Shown here one piece after another: positions 27,634 through 37,269 of a stretch of 64,000 nucleotides of DNA. The DNA comes from Bacteroidota bacterium (GTDB lineage Bacteria > Bacteroidota > Bacteroidia > Bacteroidales > JAAUTT01). The stretch's first letter is position 1. Every line of letters begins with the position of its first letter. The DNA lies in the NCBI GenBank assembly GCA_023429135.1, contig JAEYWD010000124.1:62001-126000 (forward strand), read 5' to 3'. A program made the position numbers and the translations under genes. Under the pieces are notes generated by a model that saw nothing but the letters and a program-made list of their open reading frames with translations, did no database searches and was not told the DNA's origin.

Positions 27634-27654
27634 ATTTTGTATTTTATACAAAAT
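27634..27654 (-). promoter_or_regulatory. Perfect palindrome upstream of the isomerase-like gene
   Basis: ATTTTGTAT and ATACAAAAT, separated by TTT, form a perfect 9-bp inverted repeat 45 bp ahead of the isomerase-like start codon. Symmetry and position fit an operator; an RNA hairpin is also possible. Confidence 0.35.
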
Positions 27655-27709
27655 GAAAATAAAAAAATGCCGACCGATAAGATGATATCTGATTCTTGCG
27701 AAGACGAGC

Positions 27710-28693
27710 CTACTTTGCCAACACCTTATTCAAAAATGTCACCACATAATCTACAGTTGTATCTACCCAGGGATGGAACAGCCAGAATGGATGTACCTTA
27801 ACATCAAACTTGTGGACTTCGGTGTAAATGTTCCATTCTTTCATCATTCCAATCAGTTCGTCCTGTCCGGAATGGAACCTCGAAAAGCCGCTGTTCAGGA
27901 AAAGTATGGGCACCGATTTTTCGTTTGCCCAGAAAATTGCTGAGGCATCTTTCCAAGTTTCTGGTTTTTCAGTAAACGATCCACCGAGCCATTCGATGTC
28001 GGGAGAATTTGGTTTTCGTACTAAATTCAGGGACGAAGGAGCCAGAAAATCAAGAACTCCATCGATATCAATCACTGCCTGGACACCGCTTGAGAATTGG
28101 TTATTTCCCTGTGCTCCTTCAAATTTTTCAACATTGTTTGTCATCCCCACCAGAGCAGCAAGCTGCCCACCAGCCGAACAGCCCGAAATGGCAATCCTGT
28201 CCGGGTCAATATTGTATTTTTCGGCGTTGGCTCTCATCCACCTGATCGCAGCTTTTATATTATGGACTGCTGCAGGATATTTAGCTTCCAGCGAAAGCTG
28301 ATATTCCACGGCAACAGTTACGAATCCATGGGCTGCTATCATTTGTGCCATGGGTATCTGCATCGATTTGTTGCCCGAACGCCACCCTCCTCCGTGAACC
28401 ATTATCAGTGCCGGATATTTACCGGGCTTCTCGGGACGGAATATATCTACGTGCAGGTCTCTTTTACCGTAAAAAGTTTCGGGTAATACAGCATAAACAG
28501 TATTGTATTCTCCTTTTACACCTTTTGGTAAAACTGGTCTGGCCGGAATTGCTTCTGGATAGTTATCCTTAATTTTCTGATAAACCTGAAATACGGTGTA
28601 AGTTGTATCGAGGGGGATGGTATTTGAGGGTATCTGGCCAAATGCCAGTGGTGACAAAACGCCTAAAAGAAAGAAAAGTTGTAATTTTTTCAT
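27710..28693 (-). CDS. Secreted carbohydrate esterase (alpha/beta hydrolase, BD-FAE-like)
   Basis: The ATG at 28693 starts a signal peptide ending 'PLAFGQ' (residue 20); an upstream in-frame start would add 17 unlikely residues. The 327-residue enzyme has an oxyanion motif 'HGGGW' (100-104) and a nucleophile elbow 'GCSAGG' (Ser173). A late 'VHPFWLFHPWVD' segment supplies the likely catalytic His. The layout matches the BD-FAE/acetyl-xylan and feruloyl esterase-like group that acts in the periplasm. It is divergent from the sigma gene of the glucuronoxylan cassette, so removal of acetyl or feruloyl groups from xylan is a reasonable role. It could equally serve the fucosidase cassette. Confidence 0.82.
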   Translation of the reverse strand: MKKLQLFFLLGVLSPLAFGQIPSNTIPLDTTYTVFQVYQKIKDNYPEAIPARPVLPKGVKGEYNTVYAVLPETFYGKRDLHVDIFRPEKPGKYPALIMVHGGGWRSGNKSMQIPMAQMIAAHGFVTVAVEYQLSLEAKYPAAVHNIKAAIRWMRANAEKYNIDPDRIAISGCSAGGQLAALVGMTNNVEKFEGAQGNNQFSSGVQAVIDIDGVLDFLAPSSLNLVRKPNSPDIEWLGGSFTEKPETWKDASAIFWANEKSVPILFLNSGFSRFHSGQDELIGMMKEWNIYTEVHKFDVKVHPFWLFHPWVDTTVDYVVTFLNKVLAK

Positions 28694-29051
28694 TTTAGAA
28701 AATATTAAATCGTTAATAAACAAGAGATAAGAATGAAACTTCAATTAAAAAATAGCTTTGATTATTGAAGTCACGCACTCAAACCAAAACGAGAAAAGAT
28801 TAAATATTTTCCGATGCTGAAGAACAAATATAGGTAAACTTTTTTCAAATGATTTTTTCAGGAATAAAAATAAGTCGCTTTATTAGTAAATTGACCTTGG
28901 GTGTTGTATTTATAAGTTTTCCAAATAAATAAAAAAAATTGCATTATGTATGGAATACCAAATTGCGTTTTTTAATTGAAAAAAAGAATTTTACTTTGGT
29001 AACCAGTTTATTATTATTTTTATTTAAGTCTTATCTATTGCTTTGCTTTTA
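28694..29051. other. Divergent AT-rich intergenic region
   Basis: These 358 bases separate the esterase from the sigma gene of the xylan cassette and hold no supported gene. On the minus strand a TATATTTG (28825-28832) matches the Bacteroidota -7 consensus, but no TTTG at the right spacing accompanies it. No other clear signal was found. Confidence 0.5.
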
Positions 29052-29654
29052 ATGGTTGATCAGCAGAACATTATTCAACAATTCAAAAATGGCGAGAAGA
29101 GTGCTTTCGAGCACATCTTCAGGCAATATTTTGTAAGACTTTGTATTTATGCTCAGAATATTATAAGAAGTAAGGAAGTGGCAGAAGAAGTTGTTGAGGA
29201 TTTATTCCTTTTCCTGTGGGAGAATTGTGGAGACATAAATATTACCGGTTCCTTATCATCTTATCTTTATAGAAGCGTTCATAACCGGTGTGTCAAATAT
29301 TTGAAACACATGGAAGTAGAGAAAAAATATTTAGAAAAGCAACAAAATATTTATCTCGACAGGGATTCCGGGGAATTCATTTCTACTGATTATCCTGTAG
29401 CAAATTTAATTTCAAAGGAGCTGGAACAAAGTATTGAGAAGGCCATTCAAAGCTTACCCGAGCAGTGCCGTGAAGTTTTTATCCAGAACCGGATATACGA
29501 TCATTCCTATCTGGAAATTGCCGAAATGCTTAAGATCTCAGTAAATACAGTAAAAACCCAAATGGCCAGAGCATTGCAAAAACTGCGAACTGAGCTAAAA
29601 GAATATCTCCCGCTTATTTTTTTTATTGCCCAACATTTCATCCTTCAGGACTAA
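29052..29654 (+). CDS. ECF RNA polymerase sigma-70 factor (FecI-like)
   Basis: The ATG at 29052 gives 200 residues; a TTG three codons earlier is possible. Region 2 is 'HIFRQYFVRLCIYAQNIIRSKEVAEEVVEDLFLFLWE' and region 4 is 'LPEQCREVFIQNRIYDHSYLEIAEMLKISVNTVKTQMARALQKLR'. It opens the glucuronoxylan cassette and is followed by its fecR after a 151-bp gap, which may hold a promoter or processing site. It should be released by the FecR/SusC relay below and direct transcription of the downstream susC. Confidence 0.94.
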   Translation: MVDQQNIIQQFKNGEKSAFEHIFRQYFVRLCIYAQNIIRSKEVAEEVVEDLFLFLWENCGDINITGSLSSYLYRSVHNRCVKYLKHMEVEKKYLEKQQNIYLDRDSGEFISTDYPVANLISKELEQSIEKAIQSLPEQCREVFIQNRIYDHSYLEIAEMLKISVNTVKTQMARALQKLRTELKEYLPLIFFIAQHFILQD

Positions 29655-29805
29655 TATCAGGAGAATATACACTCTTACTCCCCAGAGTGAAAATTTTGAA
29701 CACGAATAAAAAGCTAAAAGGCTTCCAGAAAAAAAATACAAAAAAATGAAAAACCTGTCACCCAAAATTAAAAGGTAGAGGTCATACTAATAGTTAGAAC
29801 AGAAT

Positions 29806-30960
29806 ATGAATACTGAAGAAAAAAAAATTGATGAATTATTAGCTCTTTATCTCGCAGATGAAGCATCGGAAGCTGAATGCCGTGAGATTACTGCCTGGAT
29901 AAATGAAAACAAAGAGAATAAACGATATTTTGAAGAATTTAAAGACGTTTACGAGGCCGGGTTAATATTGAAAAATGATTCAGGTTTCGATACGGAAAAG
30001 TCGTGGCAACGGGTAAATGCGAAGTATTACGAGCGGAAAGCTGAATTATTGGGGCAACATAATGCTAAACCTGCTATTAAATTATATCAAAGAATCTTGC
30101 GTATTGCGGCAGTTATACTAATAGCCATTATTTCAGGTGTTATAACTTCCAAATATTTCAGTAAAGAACCTGATAAGCAAATTGCTTACAATGAAGTAAC
30201 TACACCTCTCGGCTCGAAAACGTCTATCGTTCTGGCCGATGGTACACAGGTGGTACTTAATGCTGGCAGTAAACTCAGGTATCCGGTTAATTTCGGTGTG
30301 GAATCGCGGGACGTACATCTGGAAGGAGAAGCTTATTTTAATGTTACCAAAGAGGAAAAACGAAAATTTATTGTTCACACCTCACATCTTAATATAAAAG
30401 TTTTGGGAACAAAATTCAATGTAAAAGCTTACCCGGAAGAAAAAACAATAGAAACCACTCTCATTAATGGAGCAGTAACAATTGAGGGAGGCGCCGGCGA
30501 TCCTGAAAAAAGCTTTGAACCCGTCCGTCTGAAACCCAATCAGTTGGCGAAATTCGAAAAGGAAGACATGAATATGGAAATTTCGTCAGTTGTTAAAAAG
30601 GAAAAAGTTGAAGAAACTCCTAAACCAAGGGAATTAACCGAGAAACTTGTTATTCTGGAGCAAATCGATCCGGTAATCTACACATCGTGGAAAGACCCGC
30701 GCTGGATCATAGAAGGAGAGGAATTGCAAAGTCTGGCTAAAAAACTTGAAAGGAGATATGATGTAAAAATTACAATTGATAATGAATCACTGAAACAATA
30801 TAAATTTTCGGGGTCATTGGCTGATGAAACATTGGAGCAGGTGTTGGACATTATAAAAATAACAGCACCAATTACTTACACCATAGAGAATAAAGACGTT
30901 TACTTTTTTGAAAACAAACGATCGAAAAGATCATATGACCGAATGCTGATAAAAAAATAA
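29806..30960 (+). CDS. FecR-family anti-sigma factor
   Basis: A 384-residue protein. A cytoplasmic helical domain (1-95) precedes one membrane helix ('ILRIAAVILIAIISGVITSKY'). The FecR domain has 'VTTPLGSKTSIVLADGTQVV', 'LNAGSKLRYPVNFGVESRDV' and 'VHTSHLNIKVLGTKFNVKAY'. A charged linker rich in Lys, Glu and Pro (about 255-290) is followed by a C-terminal DUF4974 ('SWKDPRWIIEGEELQSLAKK', 'FSGSLADETLEQVLDIIK'). It is the anti-sigma partner of the preceding gene and should read the STN domain of the SusC that follows. Confidence 0.95.
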   Translation: MNTEEKKIDELLALYLADEASEAECREITAWINENKENKRYFEEFKDVYEAGLILKNDSGFDTEKSWQRVNAKYYERKAELLGQHNAKPAIKLYQRILRIAAVILIAIISGVITSKYFSKEPDKQIAYNEVTTPLGSKTSIVLADGTQVVLNAGSKLRYPVNFGVESRDVHLEGEAYFNVTKEEKRKFIVHTSHLNIKVLGTKFNVKAYPEEKTIETTLINGAVTIEGGAGDPEKSFEPVRLKPNQLAKFEKEDMNMEISSVVKKEKVEETPKPRELTEKLVILEQIDPVIYTSWKDPRWIIEGEELQSLAKKLERRYDVKITIDNESLKQYKFSGSLADETLEQVLDIIKITAPITYTIENKDVYFFENKRSKRSYDRMLIKK

Positions 30961-31065
30961 TTAAACGAAAAACTTATATGCCTATGACAAAAACATAGAT
31001 AACTACTACCGGAAAATAAAACGCAGGATGCGGTAACACCCTGCGCGATTATGTAAATTAATATC

Positions 31066-31098
31066 GCTGCACCTTTAATTAAGGGTTAAAAGTGCAGC
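31066..31098 (+). promoter_or_regulatory. Strong hairpin in the susC leader (xylan cassette)
   Basis: A stem pairing GCTGCACCTTTAA with TTAAAAGTGCAGC (12 of 13) around a 7-nt loop ends 28 nt before the susC ATG. A second, smaller stem (CGCAGG/CCTGCG, 31023-31044) precedes it. There is no long U-run, so a leader-RNA role is plausible besides fecR termination. Confidence 0.5.
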
Positions 31099-31126
31099 AT
31101 TGTTTAACAAAAATCACTTCAAATTT

Positions 31127-34100
31127 ATGAAAAAAATCTATTTATGCCCAGATTGTGTCCGGGGCTTACATAAAATACTGCTTACTATGCGCATATCCTT
31201 CGTAATTACTTTGTGCTGCATACTGAATGTATCGGCAAGTCTGAATACCATGAGTCAGACACTGAATTTAAATATAAGTAATGCTACTGTAAAAGACATT
31301 TTCAAGACTATTGAAGAGCAGAGCCAATACCGGTTCTTTTATAACGACGAACTAACTGATGTAAACCGTGTGACCACCATTAATGTTTCTAACAAGGATG
31401 TGAAGGAAGTGCTGTCGCAGCTCTTCGATGAGTCCCGGATTAGTTATAAGATTCTGGAAAACAATTTGATTTTGATTGCTCCGGTAGTAACATTTCAGCA
31501 ATTGACTGTTGTTGGTAAAGTTACCGATTCCGATACCGGAGAACCGCTGCCGGGTGTTAACGTTTTGGTTGAAGGAACAACAATTGGCGGAATTACCGAT
31601 ACTGACGGGAATTACAAGATCGAAGTATCAAACAGCGATGCTGTTTTAGTTTTCTCGTACATCGGTTACCAGTCCGAAAAAGTTTCTCTTGGCGGACAAT
31701 CTACAATAAACATGGCATTAAAACCCGATATTAAAAGCCTTGAAGAAGTTGTTGTTATTGGATACGGTACGGTAAAAAAGAAAGACCTCACCGGATCTGT
31801 TGCCTCAGTAAAAGGCGATCAACTTAAAGCTATACCCACTTCAAATGTTGCCCAGGCCTTACAGGGAAAATTAGCAGGAGTCTCCGTTATTTCTCAGGAT
31901 GGTCGTCCCGATGCTTCTATCTCCATTCGCGTTCGTGGGGGAGGATCCATTTCCCAAAGTAACGATCCGCTTGTATTAATTGACGGAATTCCAGGCAATA
32001 TAAACGACATACCTGCCGAAATGGTGGAAAGTATTGACGTTCTTAAAGATGCCTCGTCAACAGCCATTTTCGGTGCTCGTGGCGCAAATGGCGTTATCCT
32101 TATTACAACAAAAAGGGGCAAAGAAGGCAAAGCTACCGTGAGTTACAGTGGGTATGCAAAATTCAATACTCCCACAGGTTACCTTGAAACCTTTGGACCT
32201 TACGATTACCTTTCATACAAATGGGGGCTTCTCGATGTTTATTTTGGGAATACTTACACGACTCCCTTTCAGCAGTTGTTTGGCATTGGAGCCTACACTG
32301 GCAATAACTCAGCCGGTATCGATGCTTACAAAAATGTGTCGAAATACAATCTGCAAAAAGACGTTTATAACAGTTCATTCTCGCACAATCATGACCTGAC
32401 CATCACAGGAGGAACCGACAAAACAAAGATCATTTTCACAGTAAATTACATGGATGAAGATGGTATGAAGCTGAAATCGTATGCTAAAAGAGCCACCTCG
32501 TCGTTCAAATTAGATCAGAAAATTAACAAAAAGCTGGACTTCAACATCGATGTGCGTTATACAAACCGCGAAACCATGGGGAATGAAAGTACTGTGAGCG
32601 GTTATGGTTCTTCTGTTTCAGGATCTTACCGCTTCCGTCCTATAGCTATTGAAGACATTAAAGGCGATCTGGCATTTCTGGATCATTCCTCTTTGGGCGA
32701 AGAGTCTTTTGTAATGGATGAAATGTACAGTCCTGTTAAAGTGATCAATGATCGGGAGGATTTAACAATGAGGCAATCTTTTCGGGGTACATCCGGTATT
32801 AAATGGAATATTGTTAAAGGATTGAATTATCGCTCCGAATTAACTCTGGTCCGCGATTATACGCAGGTTAAAAACTGGAGAGGCCCTACACCATCCAGCT
32901 TTAACGAGGTAAACTATTTAACCGGCGATGGAACGCCACAGTGGGCCGGCGATGCTGATTACAGAAAAACCGATGGCTGGAATCTGCGCTGGACAAACAC
33001 TTTAGGGTACGAGATTGAAATGAAAGATATTCATAGAATCAGTATTCTGGCAGGGCAGGAAATGACAAACTCCAGCGGATCCAATATGCGTATTTATGGT
33101 AAGAAGTTTCCGGCCAATTTTACAAAGGAGAATGCTTTTGCCATGATCTCCCAGTATGGATCGGACCTTGTTATATCCTCTGGAGTAACTACACCGGCCC
33201 GCATTCAGTCTTTTTTCGGCAGGGCAAACTACTCGCTATTCGATAAATACATGTTTACAGCAACCTTTCGTGCCGATGGTTCTTCGAACTTTTCGCCCGA
33301 ACATCGTTGGGGATACTTCCCTGCTGTTGCTTTAGCTTGGCGCGTTTCGCAGGAATCTTTTCTTAAAACCAGTCATTGGCTCGACGATTTGAAACTTCGT
33401 GCCTCATACGGTGAGGTGGGTAACGATGCCATTAGTGCCGACCAGTGGTCGCAGTTATGGACTGCCGAAAGTGATACCCGGTGGCAATATGGTATGAATA
33501 ATGTGCTTCTTTCATCTTACGACCTGGCTTCAAGCCAAATGGCAAACCGGGATTTAAAATGGGAAACCACCATTACACGCAATATAGGTCTCGACTTTAC
33601 AATATTTAACAGTCGTTTGTGGGGTACCGTCGACATTTACAAAAATTCAACCAAAGACTTGCTGATGTTGACCGATCTTCCTTCTATAACCGGTTTTACA
33701 ACCAGTTATGCTAACATTGGGCAAACCAGCAACAAAGGGGTCGAAATCTCCGTAACAGGCGCTGTATTTAAGAACCAGAACTGGAACATTACTGCGGGTG
33801 CCAACATCAACTTCAACAGAAATAATATCGATAAACTTGCAGAAGGAATCCAAAGTGCTTACGGAACTCAATTTCTGCAGCAGAATACACCTAATTCCGA
33901 TTACATTTTGAAAGAAGGCAAACCTGTAGGTATTGTGATGGGTTACAAAATGGATGGCAAAGGATATTATACTCCGGATGATTTCGATTATAACTCAACA
34001 ACAGGCATGTACACTTTAAAAGCAGGTGTTCCCGATCTTTCAGGAGCTTTTGTTGCCTACCGTGGTGGTTTGGTACCAGGCAGTCAGCAGGCCTATCCGG

Positions 34101-34750
34101 GTTTGCCAAAATTTGTTGATGCTGTTGCCGACGGCGTGATTGATGTGAAGGATTATGTTGAAATTGGTAACATGAACCCCAAGCATACCGGAGGGTTCAA
34201 CTTAAATGTTAATTTTAAGAATGTTGACCTGGGTATGTTCTTTAACTGGAGCTATGGTAACGATATTTACAATGCCAATAAGCTTGCAACGCTTTTTAAC
34301 GGTAATAAAGGTGGGGGCTTGTATGGTAACAAGCTGGATATTGTGAAAGACTCCTATACACTTTTCGAAATACAGAATGGAAATCTTTTACGCCTTACTA
34401 CTCCCGAACAGTTGAATGCAGCCAATGCTAACGCAACCTTGCCGTCGACCTATCTTCAACAAGGTTATGTATCCGATATTGGCATTGAAGATGGTTCCTT
34501 TCTTCGCCTCAACACTCTTACTCTTGGCTACAGCTTACCAAAACAGTTGCTTTCGAGGATGAAAACAAGCAACATCCGCATATATGGAGCTATTTATAAT
34601 GTATTTACCCTCACTGGCTATTCGGGTCTGGATCCTGAAGTGAGTACCGATCTTAACGTGAACAATGCAAGGTATCCTACTCCGGGTCTCGACTGGGGAA
34701 CTTATCCTCGTGCACGTCAGTTAGTAGTCGGTTTAAATGCAACCTTCTAA
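31127..34750 (+). CDS. SusC-like TonB-dependent transducer with STN domain
   Basis: Starting at the ATG at 31127 the protein has about 1207 residues, the largest SusC here. Order: a long signal region ('KILLTMRISFVITLCCILNVSAS'), an STN domain ('LNISNATVKDIFKTIEEQSQ', 'KEVLSQLFDESRISYKIL'), a regulatory sandwich ('TGEPLPGVNVLVEGTTIGGI'), a plug with 'EEVVVIGYGTVKKKDLTGSV', and a barrel ending 'RQLVVGLNATF'. With the sigma/FecR pair upstream it is a transducing outer-membrane importer. The downstream GH67, GH10 and GH43 make glucuronoxylan oligosaccharides the likely cargo. Confidence 0.95.
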   Translation: MKKIYLCPDCVRGLHKILLTMRISFVITLCCILNVSASLNTMSQTLNLNISNATVKDIFKTIEEQSQYRFFYNDELTDVNRVTTINVSNKDVKEVLSQLFDESRISYKILENNLILIAPVVTFQQLTVVGKVTDSDTGEPLPGVNVLVEGTTIGGITDTDGNYKIEVSNSDAVLVFSYIGYQSEKVSLGGQSTINMALKPDIKSLEEVVVIGYGTVKKKDLTGSVASVKGDQLKAIPTSNVAQALQGKLAGVSVISQDGRPDASISIRVRGGGSISQSNDPLVLIDGIPGNINDIPAEMVESIDVLKDASSTAIFGARGANGVILITTKRGKEGKATVSYSGYAKFNTPTGYLETFGPYDYLSYKWGLLDVYFGNTYTTPFQQLFGIGAYTGNNSAGIDAYKNVSKYNLQKDVYNSSFSHNHDLTITGGTDKTKIIFTVNYMDEDGMKLKSYAKRATSSFKLDQKINKKLDFNIDVRYTNRETMGNESTVSGYGSSVSGSYRFRPIAIEDIKGDLAFLDHSSLGEESFVMDEMYSPVKVINDREDLTMRQSFRGTSGIKWNIVKGLNYRSELTLVRDYTQVKNWRGPTPSSFNEVNYLTGDGTPQWAGDADYRKTDGWNLRWTNTLGYEIEMKDIHRISILAGQEMTNSSGSNMRIYGKKFPANFTKENAFAMISQYGSDLVISSGVTTPARIQSFFGRANYSLFDKYMFTATFRADGSSNFSPEHRWGYFPAVALAWRVSQESFLKTSHWLDDLKLRASYGEVGNDAISADQWSQLWTAESDTRWQYGMNNVLLSSYDLASSQMANRDLKWETTITRNIGLDFTIFNSRLWGTVDIYKNSTKDLLMLTDLPSITGFTTSYANIGQTSNKGVEISVTGAVFKNQNWNITAGANINFNRNNIDKLAEGIQSAYGTQFLQQNTPNSDYILKEGKPVGIVMGYKMDGKGYYTPDDFDYNSTTGMYTLKAGVPDLSGAFVAYRGGLVPGSQQAYPGLPKFVDAVADGVIDVKDYVEIGNMNPKHTGGFNLNVNFKNVDLGMFFNWSYGNDIYNANKLATLFNGNKGGGLYGNKLDIVKDSYTLFEIQNGNLLRLTTPEQLNAANANATLPSTYLQQGYVSDIGIEDGSFLRLNTLTLGYSLPKQLLSRMKTSNIRIYGAIYNVFTLTGYSGLDPEVSTDLNVNNARYPTPGLDWGTYPRARQLVVGLNATF

Positions 34751-34864
34751 TTCTATTAAATGGATAATAATCTTTAAAGAATAACAATTATAATAAGCCA
34801 TAACCACGAATTTGCATATAAAAGCTGATAATAAATTATGGTCTATTCCTTAAAAAAGATAAAC

Positions 34865-36922
34865 ATGAAAAGAATAGTAAAATATATTATAGGATTAACA
34901 CTGCTGCCGTTCATGTATACCGGATGCAGTGATTATTTGGATGTAACGAATGAAGGACAATCGGATGATAACTTTGTTATGTCCAGTCCCGCTGAAGCCT
35001 TTAAAACGCTATCGTGGGCCTATGCCGAGTATCGCACAAATGCAGCAGCAGGAGGTAACTACCTCTACCAGGATCCCCTTGGATCCGATGCCGAATATAT
35101 GAGCGAATACCCCACAGCAAACAATGTAATTGCACGGTTACAGCCCACCGCAGCCTCCATAAATTCAACCTCGGTACAATATAATAGTTTAAATGTTACC
35201 CTTGCTCGTGCTGCCCGTATTGCCGATTTAATTGAAGAAAAGGCCGAATATAAAGCTGACGCCCTTGGTAGCGTACCAACAGCCTGGACACAGGTTTACG
35301 GTGAAGCTAAAACCCTGTGGGCTTTTTGCTACTGGGAACTGGTTCGTCATTTCGGCGATGTACCTTTTGGCTACGAAAACAAACTTGTGAAGGAATACGG
35401 ATTGACTTCGCGGTTTGAAATTATGGATAAGATTATTGAAGAGCTTAAAGCTGTTGAAGGCAAAATGTATGTATTAGGGCAGGGTGGGATCACTGCAGAG
35501 CGCCTTAGCCGCACTTTTGCAAATGCACTTATCGGCGAAATTGCCCTTCATGCTGGCGGATGGCAAACCATCCGTACCGATATGCAAGGCTTGTATGGCT
35601 CCGTGCAGTTTGACACGAAAGGCACTGACGACGGACTTTGTGTGTATGCACGGCGTAAAGATTATCTCAATTATATTTCTATTGCCGAACAATACCTGAA
35701 TGCAGCAGTTAACGCCCAAAAAGGTTCTGCCGTTTTGGTTGCAACAGATAGCAGGCCCGCCAACAATCCTTTTCAGAAGGTTTGGCAGGATATTAACTCC
35801 CGACGTATAAGTCCCGAATCTCTCTTTGAAATAGGCTGTGTAGCCGGAATTGGAAACAGTGAATATGGTTATAGTATGGCACGTCCTGGTTCTAACAGCT
35901 CTGTAGTAGCCTACTTAAATACCTTTGCTGCTATCAGAATTATCCCTTCGTTTTTTTATAATGCGTACGAACCTGGTGATAAACGTCGTGACCCAAGCAT
36001 GGTTGTAACAGGCAGCAATGCAGCAACAGGACAAGAAAATCTGATTCCGCTTGGAGTTGGTACCCGTATCGGTGGTGGTGGTCCAAGTATTAATAAATGG
36101 GACAAAAACAGGGGCGATGTGCCTGCTTTTGTTAATGCAACATTCCGCTCCTCGGGTATAAATTATATAGTGATGAGAATGGCCGACGCTATGCTGATGC
36201 TTGCCGAAGCTAAAGCCATCTCGGGAAGTGATAATGCTGGTGCTATTGGTCTTGTGAACCAGATTCGTGAAAGGGCTTTTGGCAATAATGCCAAAAATAT
36301 CTCAGGACTCTCTGGTGAAACACTATTGGATGCTATTTATAATGAGCGCAAACTGGAGCTATTAGGCGAAGGCGATATCCGTTGGGACATGATACGTTCG
36401 GGTAAATTCAACGAAAGAGCCATTGCTGTCCGCCAGGAAATGGCAGCCATGACAGCAGGGCTTGAAACAAATGGATATTATACATTTCCGAGTGGCAGAA
36501 CTATCTCCAATTACATCTGGACAAAATATGTTCAGCTCAATGGTAGTACTGCCGTAGTAACACAGGAAGCTGCCAATGAAGATAATCCGGCACTTTATCC
36601 GGGTTGGCGGGGTATTTTTAACTGGGGGGCAGCAGCTCATACGGCTACCGCTAAAAACCTTGCAATTAAAGGCCTTTATAATTATATTAATCCAGCCGGA
36701 GCCGAAGCAACTGATCTGGTAGCAAACGGCTATGCAAGAGTGGACTGGGGAATCAAGGTTTGGAAAGATGCAAATGCCAAAGCAATGTTGAATGCTGCCA
36801 TTCTCGATGGTGTTGTAGGGCGTGAAAGTAACGCACCAAGATACTATCACCCGATACCGCTTACGGTTATTGATCAATCAAAAGGGAAAGTGACCAATGG
36901 TTACGGCCTGCCGAACCAGTAA
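34865..36922 (+). CDS. SusD/RagB-family glycan-binding lipoprotein (long)
   Basis: I prefer the ATG at 34865, which gives a clean lipoprotein signal ('IIGLTLLPFMYTGC'); an ATG 27 bp upstream is possible. The mature protein is about 665 residues, longer than most SusD proteins. It has the usual 'SDYLDVTNEGQSDDNFVMSS' start and 'LDAIYNERKLELLGEGDIRWDMIRSGKF' near residue 500. The extra length lies mainly after that motif ('YPGWRGIFNWGAA...GAEATDLVANGYARVDWG'). It pairs with the SusC 114 bp upstream and probably binds xylan fragments at the cell surface. Confidence 0.94.
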   Translation: MKRIVKYIIGLTLLPFMYTGCSDYLDVTNEGQSDDNFVMSSPAEAFKTLSWAYAEYRTNAAAGGNYLYQDPLGSDAEYMSEYPTANNVIARLQPTAASINSTSVQYNSLNVTLARAARIADLIEEKAEYKADALGSVPTAWTQVYGEAKTLWAFCYWELVRHFGDVPFGYENKLVKEYGLTSRFEIMDKIIEELKAVEGKMYVLGQGGITAERLSRTFANALIGEIALHAGGWQTIRTDMQGLYGSVQFDTKGTDDGLCVYARRKDYLNYISIAEQYLNAAVNAQKGSAVLVATDSRPANNPFQKVWQDINSRRISPESLFEIGCVAGIGNSEYGYSMARPGSNSSVVAYLNTFAAIRIIPSFFYNAYEPGDKRRDPSMVVTGSNAATGQENLIPLGVGTRIGGGGPSINKWDKNRGDVPAFVNATFRSSGINYIVMRMADAMLMLAEAKAISGSDNAGAIGLVNQIRERAFGNNAKNISGLSGETLLDAIYNERKLELLGEGDIRWDMIRSGKFNERAIAVRQEMAAMTAGLETNGYYTFPSGRTISNYIWTKYVQLNGSTAVVTQEAANEDNPALYPGWRGIFNWGAAAHTATAKNLAIKGLYNYINPAGAEATDLVANGYARVDWGIKVWKDANAKAMLNAAILDGVVGRESNAPRYYHPIPLTVIDQSKGKVTNGYGLPNQ

Positions 36923-36949
36923 AATGGGAGAATCATATTAGAATAACAG

Positions 36950-36992
36950 AAAGCTTATGTATGTATATCGTTTGGGTGCATACATAAGCTTT
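36950..36992 (+). terminator. Terminator after the xylan-cassette susD
   Basis: A perfect 14-bp stem AAAGCTTATGTATG/CATACATAAGCTTT with a loop of about 15 nt lies 28 bp after the susD stop. The U-run is short. Confidence 0.75.
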
Positions 36993-37141
36993 AAACCACG
37001 TTTCCAAGAGTGCTTTACCTAACAACAGGTAATCATAAGAAAATTTGCGCTAATAAAGCCGGACATTTTGTTGCCAAAGTCGTATTTCAATACTCAATCC
37101 TAAAATTCTTTTAATTTGTAAAGTCTAGATGCGGACAAGCA

Positions 37142-37171
37142 TTTGAGTTATCGTTTTTTTTTGTATGTTTA
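37142..37171 (+). promoter_or_regulatory. Possible Bacteroidota-type promoter for the GH67 operon
   Basis: TTTG (37142-37145) is followed after 18 nt by TATGTTTA (37164-37171), one mismatch from TAnnTTTG. The spacing is one short of the usual 19-21. It would give a leader of about 120 nt containing two stem-loops. Confidence 0.3.
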
Positions 37172-37199
37172 CCCCACTGAAAAATACTGACCTTTCTTA

Positions 37200-37269
37200 A
37201 ATCACCCAGCACTGCTCGCATAGTGTATTCATGGGTGATTGCGTAATATTTATGTAGGTTCACTACATA
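37200..37269 (+). promoter_or_regulatory. Two stem-loops in the GH67 leader
   Basis: AATCACCC pairs with GGGTGATT (37200-37240), with an inner CACT/AGTG helix. It is followed by a perfect 7-bp hairpin TATGTAG-GTTCA-CTACATA (37251-37269) ending 28 nt before the GH67 ATG. The second is also a DNA palindrome and could be an operator. Confidence 0.45.
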
